Shown: piece after piece, positions 1 to 7,729 of the stretch | Position numbering within the stretch: the first letter of the stretch is position 1 | How the letters are laid out: the number at the start of each line of letters is the position of its first letter | Origin: DATELY01 sp035276085 | GTDB lineage: Bacteria; Pseudomonadota; Gammaproteobacteria; Steroidobacterales; Steroidobacteraceae | Assembly (NCBI GenBank): GCA_035276085.1 | Contig: DATELY010000270.1 | Span: forward strand, 1-33,188 | Length of the DNA: 33,188 nucleotides | Reading direction: 5' to 3' | The notes under the pieces: generated by a model | What the model saw: only the letters and a program-made list of their open reading frames with translations | Database searches by the model: none | What the model was told of the DNA's origin: nothing | Translations under genes and position numbers: made by a program

Positions 1-569
1 TTGCGTTTGGGGCTCGAGCACTGGAGTGGATGTGTTCATGAGTCTGCCTCCGGAGTCTGCTGGTAAATAGACGCGAACGGAACCACGCTCGGAATCGCGG
101 GTTTCGTGGCGGAGGCTTCGCCATCAATGGCACAGCTCTCCTCCACATAAACACAGACAATGCGGATTGTTCACAAGGAAGGCGCGCCCACAATTGCACC
201 TTAGGTTTAGCTGTGCAAGAGCGTGAAACCCAGGCGGCGATACCGCGCCGCGATTCGCTGAGCCGGAGGCCGATCAGTTGACAGTGCGCCGTTATGTACC
301 CCAACTACCCGCCATCGGAATTTCTGCGGATCAATCGGCGTCATTTTTGCCGCGAGTGGGAACGGGAACGGGACGGCGGAATCGTAGATGGAGGCAGAGA
401 TGAGCCTGCCGCGTCGTGAACGTTCGAAGGAGGGTTGCTTGCAGCTTCCAATACCAAAGTATTGCCGATACCAAGATCCAATCGTTTCGTTTCCTTTGTT
501 CTGCTCTGATCGGGTGATCGCATCCGCTTTCAGGGCGCGCGCACGCGGCCCGGCGGTGATCCTTTGGGA
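1..569. other. Intergenic region upstream of glycogen phosphorylase, no supported gene
   Basis: No open frame here reads like a protein family on either strand; the longest candidates are under 85 codons and low in recognisable composition. The stretch presumably carries the promoter of the glycogen/pentose-phosphate operon, but no convincing -35/-10 pair was found. A TTGACA at 278-283 has no matching -10 box at 15-19 nt. Positions 449-464 form a perfect 6-bp inverted repeat (CAATAC-CAAA-GTATTG), and ATACCAA is repeated at 451-457 and 468-474, 17 nt apart. These could be a regulator site, but this is speculative. Confidence 0.4.
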
Positions 570-3128
570 ATGCTGATGGCTTCAACTGATCTCACCGGAA
601 AAGCGATGGCAATACCCACGGCGACCCGCGTACCTCCTGTGTACCGCGCGGAGCCAGAAGGCACTTCGCAAGTCATTGCGCAGTACGAAAGCACCGCGGC
701 CGAGTTCGCCGGCAGCGAGAACACGTTTTACGACCGTCATCTTGCTTTCGATAGGGCCGCCGATCCGGCCAGCGCGACCGCGCGGGATCAATTCGAGGCT
801 TTTGCAAGATCGGTGCGCGATGTGCTGGCCCAACGTTGGGCGCTCACCAGTGATACGTACGCGAGTCAGAACCCGAAGGTGGTCTACTACCTTTCAATGG
901 AGTTCCTTATCGGGCGCTCGCTCGCGAACAACATCACCAATCTTCTGTTGGGCAGGCTCGCGCAGGCTGCCATCAGTCAGAAGAATCTCGACTGGCTCGC
1001 GCTGCTCGAACAGGAACCGGATCCTGGCCTGGGTAACGGCGGACTCGGGCGCCTGGCGGCCTGTTTCCTCGATTCGATGGCCACGCTGCAGCTGCCTGCC
1101 ATGGGTTATGGACTGCGCTACGAGTACGGAATCTTCCGGCAGTCAATCCGCGACGGATGGCAGCATGAGGAACCCGACAACTGGTTGCGCCGCCCCGATC
1201 CTTGGGAGATTGCGCGTCCGGATGAATGCGTCCAGGTGAAATTCGGGTGCTCATTCGCAATGCGGGATGGGAATTTCAGTCTCATTCGCGATGTTTCGTC
1301 CGCGCTGATCGGCATTCCTTACGACCGGCCGATCGTTGGTTACGGTGGTGGCACGATCAACACGCTCCGACTCTGGGGCGCCGCCGCTCCGGATTACTTC
1401 GATTTTCCGCGATTCAGCGCGGGTGATTTTGTAGGCGCACTCGCTGAGAGTCTGGCAGCGGAGTCGTTGACACGGGTGCTGTATCCCGACGATTCCACTA
1501 TGCGTGGCAAGGAACTGCGGTTCGTACAGGAGTACTTCCTGGTTGCCTGCTCGCTTGCCGATCTCACTCGGCGATTTCGGCTAGGGAATGAGGACTGGCG
1601 TGGGATGCCCGACAAGGTCGCGATCCAACTCAACGACACTCATCCCGCACTCGCGGTTCCGGAGCTCATGCGCATCCTGCTCGATGAGGCGCACCTGGGT
1701 TGGGATGAGGCATGGGACCTTACGCGGCGCACGCTCGCGTATACCAATCACACGTTGCTCCCCGAGGCACTCGAGAAGTGGCCGCTCGAATGGTTTGTGT
1801 TGCTGCTGCCACGTCAGCTGGAGATCATCCTCGAGATCAACCGGCGACTCCTGGACGAGGTACGAGCGCGCTTCCCGGGCGACAATGAACGCGTCAACCG
1901 CGTAAGCCTGATTGAAGAAGGTGGGATGAAGCATGTGCGCATGGCCAACCTCGCCATCGTCGGCTCGCACAGCACGAACGGCGTCGCCCGGATACATAGC
2001 GAATTGCTGCGCACGATGACGGTAAGAGACCTCGCGGAGATCTTTCCCGAGCGGTTCAGCAACAAGACAAATGGAGTTACTCCACGCAGATGGTTGCGTC
2101 TTGCAAACCCGGCGTTCGCGCAGGTGATCTCACGAGCCATCGGCGACCACTGGATTGCGGACGCGACACAACTCCGTGAACTTCGCGCCTTCGCGGCCGA
2201 CGCCGCGTTCTGCGAAGAGTTTCTCACTGCAAAGCGTGCGGCCAAAGTGCAGTTTGCTGAATGGCTGAAGGCGACTGCAGGCGTCGCTGTCGACCCACGG
2301 ACGATCTTCGATTGCCACGTCAAGCGCATTCACGAGTACAAACGGCAGTTCCTCAACGCATTGCGTATCGTGGTGCTCTACAACCGTTTGCGTGCGGATC
2401 CTGGGCTCGAGATGCCGTCACGCACGTTCTTCTTCGGCGGCAAGGCCGCCCCTGCGTACTACCTCGCGAAGCTCATCATCAAGCTCATCAACAACATTGC
2501 CGGCACGATCGACGGCGATCCTGCGGTGCGTGGAAGACTTCGAGTCGTGTTCCTCCCGGAATACAACGTCACGCTCGCCGAAAGGCTGATTCCTGCCGCA
2601 GACGTCTCCAATCAGATCTCGACGGCAGGCTACGAGGCGAGCGGCACCAGCAACATGAAGTTCATGATGAACGGTGCGCTCACGCTCGGCACGCGCGACG
2701 GTGCCACGATCGAGATGGCGGAGGAGGCGGGTGAAGAGAACCTGTTTCTCTTCGGGTTGACGGCGCAGCAAGTGGTCGACACGCGCGCCTGGTATGACCC
2801 GCACTGGCACTACGACCACGAGCCTGAAACCCGCGCCGCGCTCGACCTGATCTGCTCCGACCACTTCAGCCGCTACGAGCCGGGTGTTTTCGAGCCATTG
2901 CGCGACGTGCTGCGTAGCGACCACTACATGCACCTGGCAGATCTGCGTTCCTATCTCGAGGCCGACGCGCGTCTGCTCGATCTGTATCGCAGCTCGAACG
3001 ATTGGGCGCGCAAGGCCGTTCTGAACGTGGCCGCATCCGGTCGATTCTCCAGCGACAGAACCATTGCCGACTATGCCGCCGAGATCTGGCACGCACGGCC
3101 GTGTCCTATCGCTCATCGATACTCATGA
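570..3128 (+). CDS. glgP: Glycogen phosphorylase (alpha-glucan phosphorylase)
   Basis: This enzyme phosphorolyses alpha-1,4-glucan (glycogen) from non-reducing ends to glucose 1-phosphate, using pyridoxal phosphate, in the cytoplasm. The protein of about 850 residues has the usual family length. Visible family blocks are VVYYLSMEFLIGR near residue 105, the glycine-rich stretch GNGGLGRLAACFLDS, IQLNDTHPA, NKTNGVTPRRW, the basic block VKRIHEYKRQ and, near the C-terminus, EASGTSNMKFMMNG, whose lysine carries PLP. The start is ambiguous between TTG 564, ATG 570 and ATG 576, all in frame, with no strong ribosome site; 570 is chosen provisionally. It heads an operon and its TGA overlaps the next start by 4 nt (ATGA), indicating translational coupling with pgi. 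The pathway partner glgX downstream is broken, so limit-dextrin debranching must come from elsewhere if glycogen is fully used. Confidence 0.96.
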   Translation: MLMASTDLTGKAMAIPTATRVPPVYRAEPEGTSQVIAQYESTAAEFAGSENTFYDRHLAFDRAADPASATARDQFEAFARSVRDVLAQRWALTSDTYASQNPKVVYYLSMEFLIGRSLANNITNLLLGRLAQAAISQKNLDWLALLEQEPDPGLGNGGLGRLAACFLDSMATLQLPAMGYGLRYEYGIFRQSIRDGWQHEEPDNWLRRPDPWEIARPDECVQVKFGCSFAMRDGNFSLIRDVSSALIGIPYDRPIVGYGGGTINTLRLWGAAAPDYFDFPRFSAGDFVGALAESLAAESLTRVLYPDDSTMRGKELRFVQEYFLVACSLADLTRRFRLGNEDWRGMPDKVAIQLNDTHPALAVPELMRILLDEAHLGWDEAWDLTRRTLAYTNHTLLPEALEKWPLEWFVLLLPRQLEIILEINRRLLDEVRARFPGDNERVNRVSLIEEGGMKHVRMANLAIVGSHSTNGVARIHSELLRTMTVRDLAEIFPERFSNKTNGVTPRRWLRLANPAFAQVISRAIGDHWIADATQLRELRAFAADAAFCEEFLTAKRAAKVQFAEWLKATAGVAVDPRTIFDCHVKRIHEYKRQFLNALRIVVLYNRLRADPGLEMPSRTFFFGGKAAPAYYLAKLIIKLINNIAGTIDGDPAVRGRLRVVFLPEYNVTLAERLIPAADVSNQISTAGYEASGTSNMKFMMNGALTLGTRDGATIEMAEEAGEENLFLFGLTAQQVVDTRAWYDPHWHYDHEPETRAALDLICSDHFSRYEPGVFEPLRDVLRSDHYMHLADLRSYLEADARLLDLYRSSNDWARKAVLNVAASGRFSSDRTIADYAAEIWHARPCPIAHRYS

Positions 3129-4765
3129 CCATTGTTGCTCCACTCGAGCAGCGTCCGGCCTGGGCCGCTCTACAAGCCAACCGAGAACGCATCGCTTCGA
3201 CGCATCTACGCAAGTTGTTCGCGGACGATCCCAAACGCGGGGAACGCCTCACAATAAACGCGTGCGGAATCTATCTGGACTACTCCAAGAATCGCATCGA
3301 TGACGAGACGATGACGCTGCTCGTGCAGCTTGCAGAACAGTCCGGTCTGCGCGCGCGCATCGACGCGATGTTCAGCGGCGAGCGCATCAACGTTTCGGAG
3401 GACCGGGCTGTCTTGCACGTTGCGCTGCGTGCACCGAAGAGCGCGTCGATCGTGCTGGATGGAACTGATGTCGTGCCGAAGGTCCACGCGGTGCTGGACA
3501 AGATGAGCGGCTTCGCTGATCGCGTGCGCAGCGGCGAGTGGCAAGGTCATACCGGTAGGCGTATTCGCAACGTCGTCAATATCGGGATCGGAGGGTCGGA
3601 TCTCGGCCCCGTGATGGCGTATGAGGCGCTCAAGCACTACAGCGAGCGCGCGATGACGTTTCGATTCGTATCGAACGTCGATGGAACAGACCTCATGGAA
3701 GCAGTCCGTGATCTCGATCCGGCCGACACGCTGTTCATCGTCTCTTCGAAAACGTTCACGACACTCGAGACGATGACCAATGCGAACGCCGCACGGGCGT
3801 GGTCGGTTCGCGGTCTCGGCAACGAGCAGAGCTCCGTCGCGAAGCATTTCGTGGCCGTCTCCACCAATGCCACCGAGGTCTCGAAGTTCGGCATCGATCC
3901 CGCGAACATGTTCGAGTTCTGGGACTGGGTTGGCGGCCGCTACTCGATGGATTCCGCCATTGGACTGTCGACGATGCTCGCCATTGGCCCGGATAACTTC
4001 CGTGCACTGCTCAGTGGCTTTCGCGACATGGACGAGCACTTCCGCACGGCACCTTTCATACGCAATCTGCCCGTAGTCATGGGTCTGTTGAGTGTCTGGT
4101 ACGCCAACTTCCTCGGTGCGCAGACCGCGGCCGTGCTGCCCTACGACCAGTACCTCAAACGCTTCCCCGCCTATCTGCAGCAGCTGACGATGGAGAGCAA
4201 TGGCAAACGCGTGACGCTCGAGGGCGAGGCGGTCGCCTACGATACGGGCCCTATCTACTGGGGCGAGCCCGGCACGAATGGGCAGCACTCCTTCTATCAA
4301 TTGATTCATCAGGGCACGCGGCTCATCCCCTGCGACTTCATTGCCTTCGCTCAATCGCTGAATCCACTAGGCGAGCAGCACGACATGCTGATGGCAAACG
4401 TGTTTGCGCAAGGTGAGGCGCTCGCGTTCGGCAAGACGCCTGCGGAGGTCGAGGCTCAAGGCTCACCGGACTGGCTCGTTCCGCACCGCACCTTCGAAGG
4501 CAATCGCCCGTCCAACACTCTGCTGCTCGAACGATTGACGCCGGCGGCACTTGGCAAGCTCGTCGCGCTCTACGAGCACAGCGTGTTTACACAAGGTGCG
4601 ATCTGGCGCATCGACTCGTTCGATCAGTGGGGCGTTGAACTAGGCAAGGTGCTCGCGAAACAGATCCTTGGCGAGCTCAGCAGCGATGGCACAGCGGCGC
4701 CAGGGCATGACAGTTCCACCAACACACTCATCCGACGGTACCGCTCTCTCGAGAGAGCCCAGTGA
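3125..4765 (+). CDS. pgi: Glucose-6-phosphate isomerase
   Basis: This enzyme interconverts glucose 6-phosphate and fructose 6-phosphate, linking glycogen breakdown to glycolysis and the pentose phosphate route. The 546-residue product matches the long bacterial/eukaryotic-type PGI. Signature pieces are IGIGGSDLGPVMAYEAL (sugar isomerase domain 1), VSSKTFTTLETMTNA (phosphate binding), the active-site region MESNGKRVT, and GQHSFYQLIHQGTRLIPCDF (C-terminal signature). The start ATG at 3125 is chosen because it gives the family's N-terminus and forms the ATGA overlap with the end of glgP; the frame is open further upstream but that part only shadows glgP. The gene is followed by a 46-nt gap and gnd, in the same operon. 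Confidence 0.97.
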   Translation: MTIVAPLEQRPAWAALQANRERIASTHLRKLFADDPKRGERLTINACGIYLDYSKNRIDDETMTLLVQLAEQSGLRARIDAMFSGERINVSEDRAVLHVALRAPKSASIVLDGTDVVPKVHAVLDKMSGFADRVRSGEWQGHTGRRIRNVVNIGIGGSDLGPVMAYEALKHYSERAMTFRFVSNVDGTDLMEAVRDLDPADTLFIVSSKTFTTLETMTNANAARAWSVRGLGNEQSSVAKHFVAVSTNATEVSKFGIDPANMFEFWDWVGGRYSMDSAIGLSTMLAIGPDNFRALLSGFRDMDEHFRTAPFIRNLPVVMGLLSVWYANFLGAQTAAVLPYDQYLKRFPAYLQQLTMESNGKRVTLEGEAVAYDTGPIYWGEPGTNGQHSFYQLIHQGTRLIPCDFIAFAQSLNPLGEQHDMLMANVFAQGEALAFGKTPAEVEAQGSPDWLVPHRTFEGNRPSNTLLLERLTPAALGKLVALYEHSVFTQGAIWRIDSFDQWGVELGKVLAKQILGELSSDGTAAPGHDSSTNTLIRRYRSLERAQ

Positions 4766-4811
4766 ATCACATCCGCACGCGGTCGATGTGCATCGCGACC
4801 GGGAGTTCATC

Positions 4812-5828
4812 ATGCAACTGGGAATGATTGGTCTGGGAAGAATGGGCGCGAACATGGTGCGCCGGCTCATCGAGAGCGGACACGAGTGCGTCGTCTTCGA
4901 CGTTTCGCCAGCAGCCGTTGCGGACCTCACCAAAGTTGGAGCGACCGGCGCGAGCTCGCTTTCCGACCTCATCGCCAAGCTGCGTTCGCCGCGAACAGTG
5001 TGGCTCATGGTCCCGGCGGGGATCGTCGACGAAACCATCGAGGATCTGCTGTCGCATCTCGATACGGGTGACACGCTGATCGACGGGGGCAACTCCTACT
5101 ACGTCGACGACATCCGTCGTTCGAAAGCGCTTGCGGTGCGCGGCATCCACTATGTCGACGTGGGCACGAGCGGCGGTGTATGGGGTCTCGAGCGAGGCTA
5201 CTGCATGATGATCGGCGGCGAGCAGCAGATCGTTCAACGCCTCGATCCGATCTTCGCATCGCTCGCGCCGGGCAGCGGCGATATCGCTCGCACTCCTGGC
5301 CTGACAGAAGTGAAGGGCACGGCCGAGCGCGGCTATCTGCACTGCGGCGCGAGTGGCGCGGGTCATTTCGTCAAGATGATTCACAACGGCATCGAGTACG
5401 GAATCATGGCCGCGTATGCGGAGGGCCTCGCCGTGTTGCGCGCCGCCAATGCCGGCAAACGCACACACGCGATCGACGCCGAGACCGCGCCGCTGCGCGA
5501 TCCGGAACACTATCAATACGACTTCAACTTGGGCGACATCGCCGAAGTGTGGCGACGCGGCAGCGTCATCGCATCATGGCTGCTCGATTTGACGGCTAAC
5601 GTATTGCTGGAGGATCCGGAGCTATCGAAGTTCACGGGCCGTGTCTCTGACTCAGGCGAGGGACGCTGGACGATCAAGGCGGGTATCGACGAGGGTGTGC
5701 CCACGCCAGTTCTCTCGACGGCGTTGTATGAGCGGTTCAGCTCGCGAAGCAACGCGGACTTTCAGAACAAGCTGCTATCGGCGTTGCGATATGAGTTCGG
5801 GGGTCACAGGGAACAGTCGGCGAAATAG
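4812..5828 (+). CDS. gnd: 6-phosphogluconate dehydrogenase, decarboxylating, short (YqeC/GndA-like) type
   Basis: This enzyme oxidatively decarboxylates 6-phosphogluconate to ribulose 5-phosphate, the second dehydrogenase of the oxidative pentose phosphate pathway. The protein starts with a Rossmann motif, GMIGLGRMGANMVRRL, right at the N-terminus. It then shows VGTSGGVWGLERGYCMM (substrate loop, GGxxG) and HFVKMIHNGIEYGIM, which holds the catalytic Lys and the His-Asn pair. At 338 residues it belongs to the short class, which lacks most of the C-terminal all-helical repeat and often prefers NAD+; the coenzyme preference is family knowledge, not seen here. The start at 4812 is set by the Rossmann motif, although the frame is open from 4668. 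It is adjacent to zwf, so both oxidative steps are co-expressed. A 6-phosphogluconolactonase gene is absent from the window. Confidence 0.95.
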   Translation: MQLGMIGLGRMGANMVRRLIESGHECVVFDVSPAAVADLTKVGATGASSLSDLIAKLRSPRTVWLMVPAGIVDETIEDLLSHLDTGDTLIDGGNSYYVDDIRRSKALAVRGIHYVDVGTSGGVWGLERGYCMMIGGEQQIVQRLDPIFASLAPGSGDIARTPGLTEVKGTAERGYLHCGASGAGHFVKMIHNGIEYGIMAAYAEGLAVLRAANAGKRTHAIDAETAPLRDPEHYQYDFNLGDIAEVWRRGSVIASWLLDLTANVLLEDPELSKFTGRVSDSGEGRWTIKAGIDEGVPTPVLSTALYERFSSRSNADFQNKLLSALRYEFGGHREQSAK

Positions 5829-5861
5829 CGACACAAGTGGCAACGCACCAACGAGGTGACG

Positions 5862-7238
5862 ATGAGCGACCTGCACTGCGATGCGCTGGTTTTCTTCGGA
5901 GCGAGCGGTGATCTCGCCTACAAGAAGATCTTCCCGGCTCTCCACGCGATGGTGAAGCGCGGAACGCTGGGTGTTCCGGTCATCGGCGTCGCCAAAAACG
6001 ATTGGACGCTCGAGCAACTCCGGGCGCGGGCGCGTGACAGCATCGAGCATCATGGCGGCATCGATCCTGCCGCGTGCGGCAAGCTCATGGAGCTGCTGCG
6101 CTATATCGATGGCGACTATGCGGAGCCCGCAACATTCCAAGCGCTGAAACGCGCGCTCGGGGATGCGCGTCGACCCGCCCACTATCTGGCCATACCGCCG
6201 CTGTTGTTTGGCGATGTCGTGGAGCGACTGGCGCAAGCGGCATGCGCGCCGCCGGAATCGCGAGTCGTTGTCGAGAAGCCATTCGGCAGAGACCTCAAGT
6301 CGGCCCGTGGGCTCAACCGAATCCTGCTACGCACATTCGATGAGGAACGCATCTTCCGTATCGATCACTACCTCGGCAAAGGTCCCGTGCGCAACATGCT
6401 GTACTTCCGCTTCACCAACGCGCTGCTCGAGCCCTTCTGGAATCGCCAGCACGTCGAGAGCGTGCAGATCACCATGGCAGAGGACTTCGGGGTTCAAGGC
6501 CGAGGCGCCTTCTATGACCAGACGGGAGCGATCAGGGACGTCGTGCAGAATCACATCTTTCAAGTGCTGGCGAATCTTGCCATGGAGCCACCGGCCCGTA
6601 CGGACAGCGAGTCGATGCGCGACGAGAAAGTGAAAGTGCTGAAGTCCATTCAGACTCTGAGCGCGGGCGATGTGGTTCGTGGGCAGTTTCGCGGCTACCG
6701 CAACGAGAAGGGCGTGGCGGCGAATTCGCACGTGGAAACCTTCGCTGCGTTGCGTCTCGCGATCGATAGCTGGCGGTGGCAAGACGTACCGTTCTACATC
6801 CGCGCCGGCAAGTCGCTACCGGTGACATGCACCGAGATCTGCGCACGGCTGCGTCGCCCGCCTGCAATCTTCCCGGGCCTGCCCGCATCCAACTATCTGC
6901 GTTTTCGTGTGAGCCCCCTCAGTGAGCTGGCGCTGGGCGTCAACGTCATGGGTGATGAAGAAAGAGGCGAGGGCAATACGGTCGAACTGCTCGCCAGTCG
7001 CCGCCCCGGAAGCACTGAGCGAGAAGCCTATGAGCGAATCCTGAGCGACGCATTGGTGGGTGACCGGACGCTGTTCGCCCGCGAAGACTATATTGAAGAG
7101 GCCTGGCGAATCGTCGACCCGATAGTGAATGCTGATGTCGAGCTCCACGAATACGAGCCGGGAACGTGGGGACCGGCTGACACAACGAGAATCACGCCGC
7201 CAGGTGGTTGGCACGACCCTGTCATTGCGGGTGCGTAG
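5862..7238 (+). CDS. zwf: Glucose-6-phosphate 1-dehydrogenase
   Basis: This enzyme oxidises glucose 6-phosphate to 6-phosphogluconolactone with NAD(P)+, the entry to the oxidative pentose phosphate pathway. The 458-residue protein has an N-terminal dinucleotide site GASGDLAYKKIFPAL, the EKPFG motif, the active-site signature RIDHYLGK with the substrate-binding Lys and His, and FYIRAGKSLPVT in the C-terminal domain. ATG 5862 is preferred over the in-frame GTG 5856 because GAGGTGA at 5853-5859 then serves as a Shine-Dalgarno element. The stop TAG is directly followed by the ATG of the glgX remnant, showing that glgX was once an ordinary operon member. Confidence 0.96.
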   Translation: MSDLHCDALVFFGASGDLAYKKIFPALHAMVKRGTLGVPVIGVAKNDWTLEQLRARARDSIEHHGGIDPAACGKLMELLRYIDGDYAEPATFQALKRALGDARRPAHYLAIPPLLFGDVVERLAQAACAPPESRVVVEKPFGRDLKSARGLNRILLRTFDEERIFRIDHYLGKGPVRNMLYFRFTNALLEPFWNRQHVESVQITMAEDFGVQGRGAFYDQTGAIRDVVQNHIFQVLANLAMEPPARTDSESMRDEKVKVLKSIQTLSAGDVVRGQFRGYRNEKGVAANSHVETFAALRLAIDSWRWQDVPFYIRAGKSLPVTCTEICARLRRPPAIFPGLPASNYLRFRVSPLSELALGVNVMGDEERGEGNTVELLASRRPGSTEREAYERILSDALVGDRTLFAREDYIEEAWRIVDPIVNADVELHEYEPGTWGPADTTRITPPGGWHDPVIAGA

Positions 7239-7725
7239 ATGGACGCGATCGCAGCCGCCATCGTCGAGCCCGGGAAGAGCTTCCCACTCGGCGCTGAGCT
7301 GGTTGCCGGTGGTGCGAACTTCAGCGTGTTCTCCAAGCACGCCAGCGCAGTGGAACTGCTGCTCTTCGATCGCGCGGACGATGCTCGCCCACCGATCGGC
7401 GTCGAAGTGAACAGCGGCGGCCAGGCTGTGGGACGCATCGCTCCAATCCGGCTCGCCCAATCCCACTCCGTGCCATTCGACCGGATGCTGCGCGATCCGG
7501 GTGACGCTGCACTTCATGATCAATGCGTACTGGGAAGCCCTCGAGTTTGCCATTCCGGTGCTCGATGAAAAGCATCTCGCGTGGCGCTGTTGCGTGAATA
7601 CGTTTGCTATGTCGCCTGCCGACATCTGCGTCTGGTCGGAGGCGCAAGCGGTTCAGGGCAGCAGCTTCATCGTTCAACCGCGCTCGATCGTCGTGCTCGT
7701 CACCAAACTCATCGACGTGGGGTGA
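7239..7725 (+). pseudogene. glgX: Glycogen debranching enzyme (GlgX) remnant, internally deleted, rearranged and frameshifted
   Basis: The first ~50 codons from ATG 7239 read as an isoamylase-type N-terminus (GKSFPLGAELVAGGANFSVF, then ASAVELLLFDRADDARP). From about 7501, in another frame, the sequence reads as the extreme C-terminus of the same enzyme (LHFMINAYWEALEF, then SPADICVWSEAQAVQG, then VQPRSIVVLV) ending at TGA 7723-7725. A normal GlgX has roughly 700 residues, so about 1.7 kb including the whole catalytic barrel is missing. Between the ends, 7404-7481 read on the minus strand gives VEWHGVGLGEPDWSDASHS, which in intact proteins lies just upstream of the NAYWE block, so this piece is inverted. 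No active enzyme can be made. The remnant fills the zwf-tkt gap without an obvious terminator. Confidence 0.85.
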
Positions 7726-7729
7726 GGCC

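Noticed and set aside
278..306. TTGACA as a promoter for glgP
   Set aside because: No -10-like hexamer exists at 15-19 nt, and the glgP start is nearly 290 nt further on.
3206..4354. 382-codon open frame on the minus strand
   Set aside because: It is antisense to pgi with arginine/histidine-rich shadow composition, while pgi itself is unmistakable.
6816..7625. 269-codon open frame on the minus strand covering the end of zwf and the glgX remnant
   Set aside because: It is not a gene. The only recognisable part is the inverted glgX fragment at 7404-7481; the rest is antisense to zwf.
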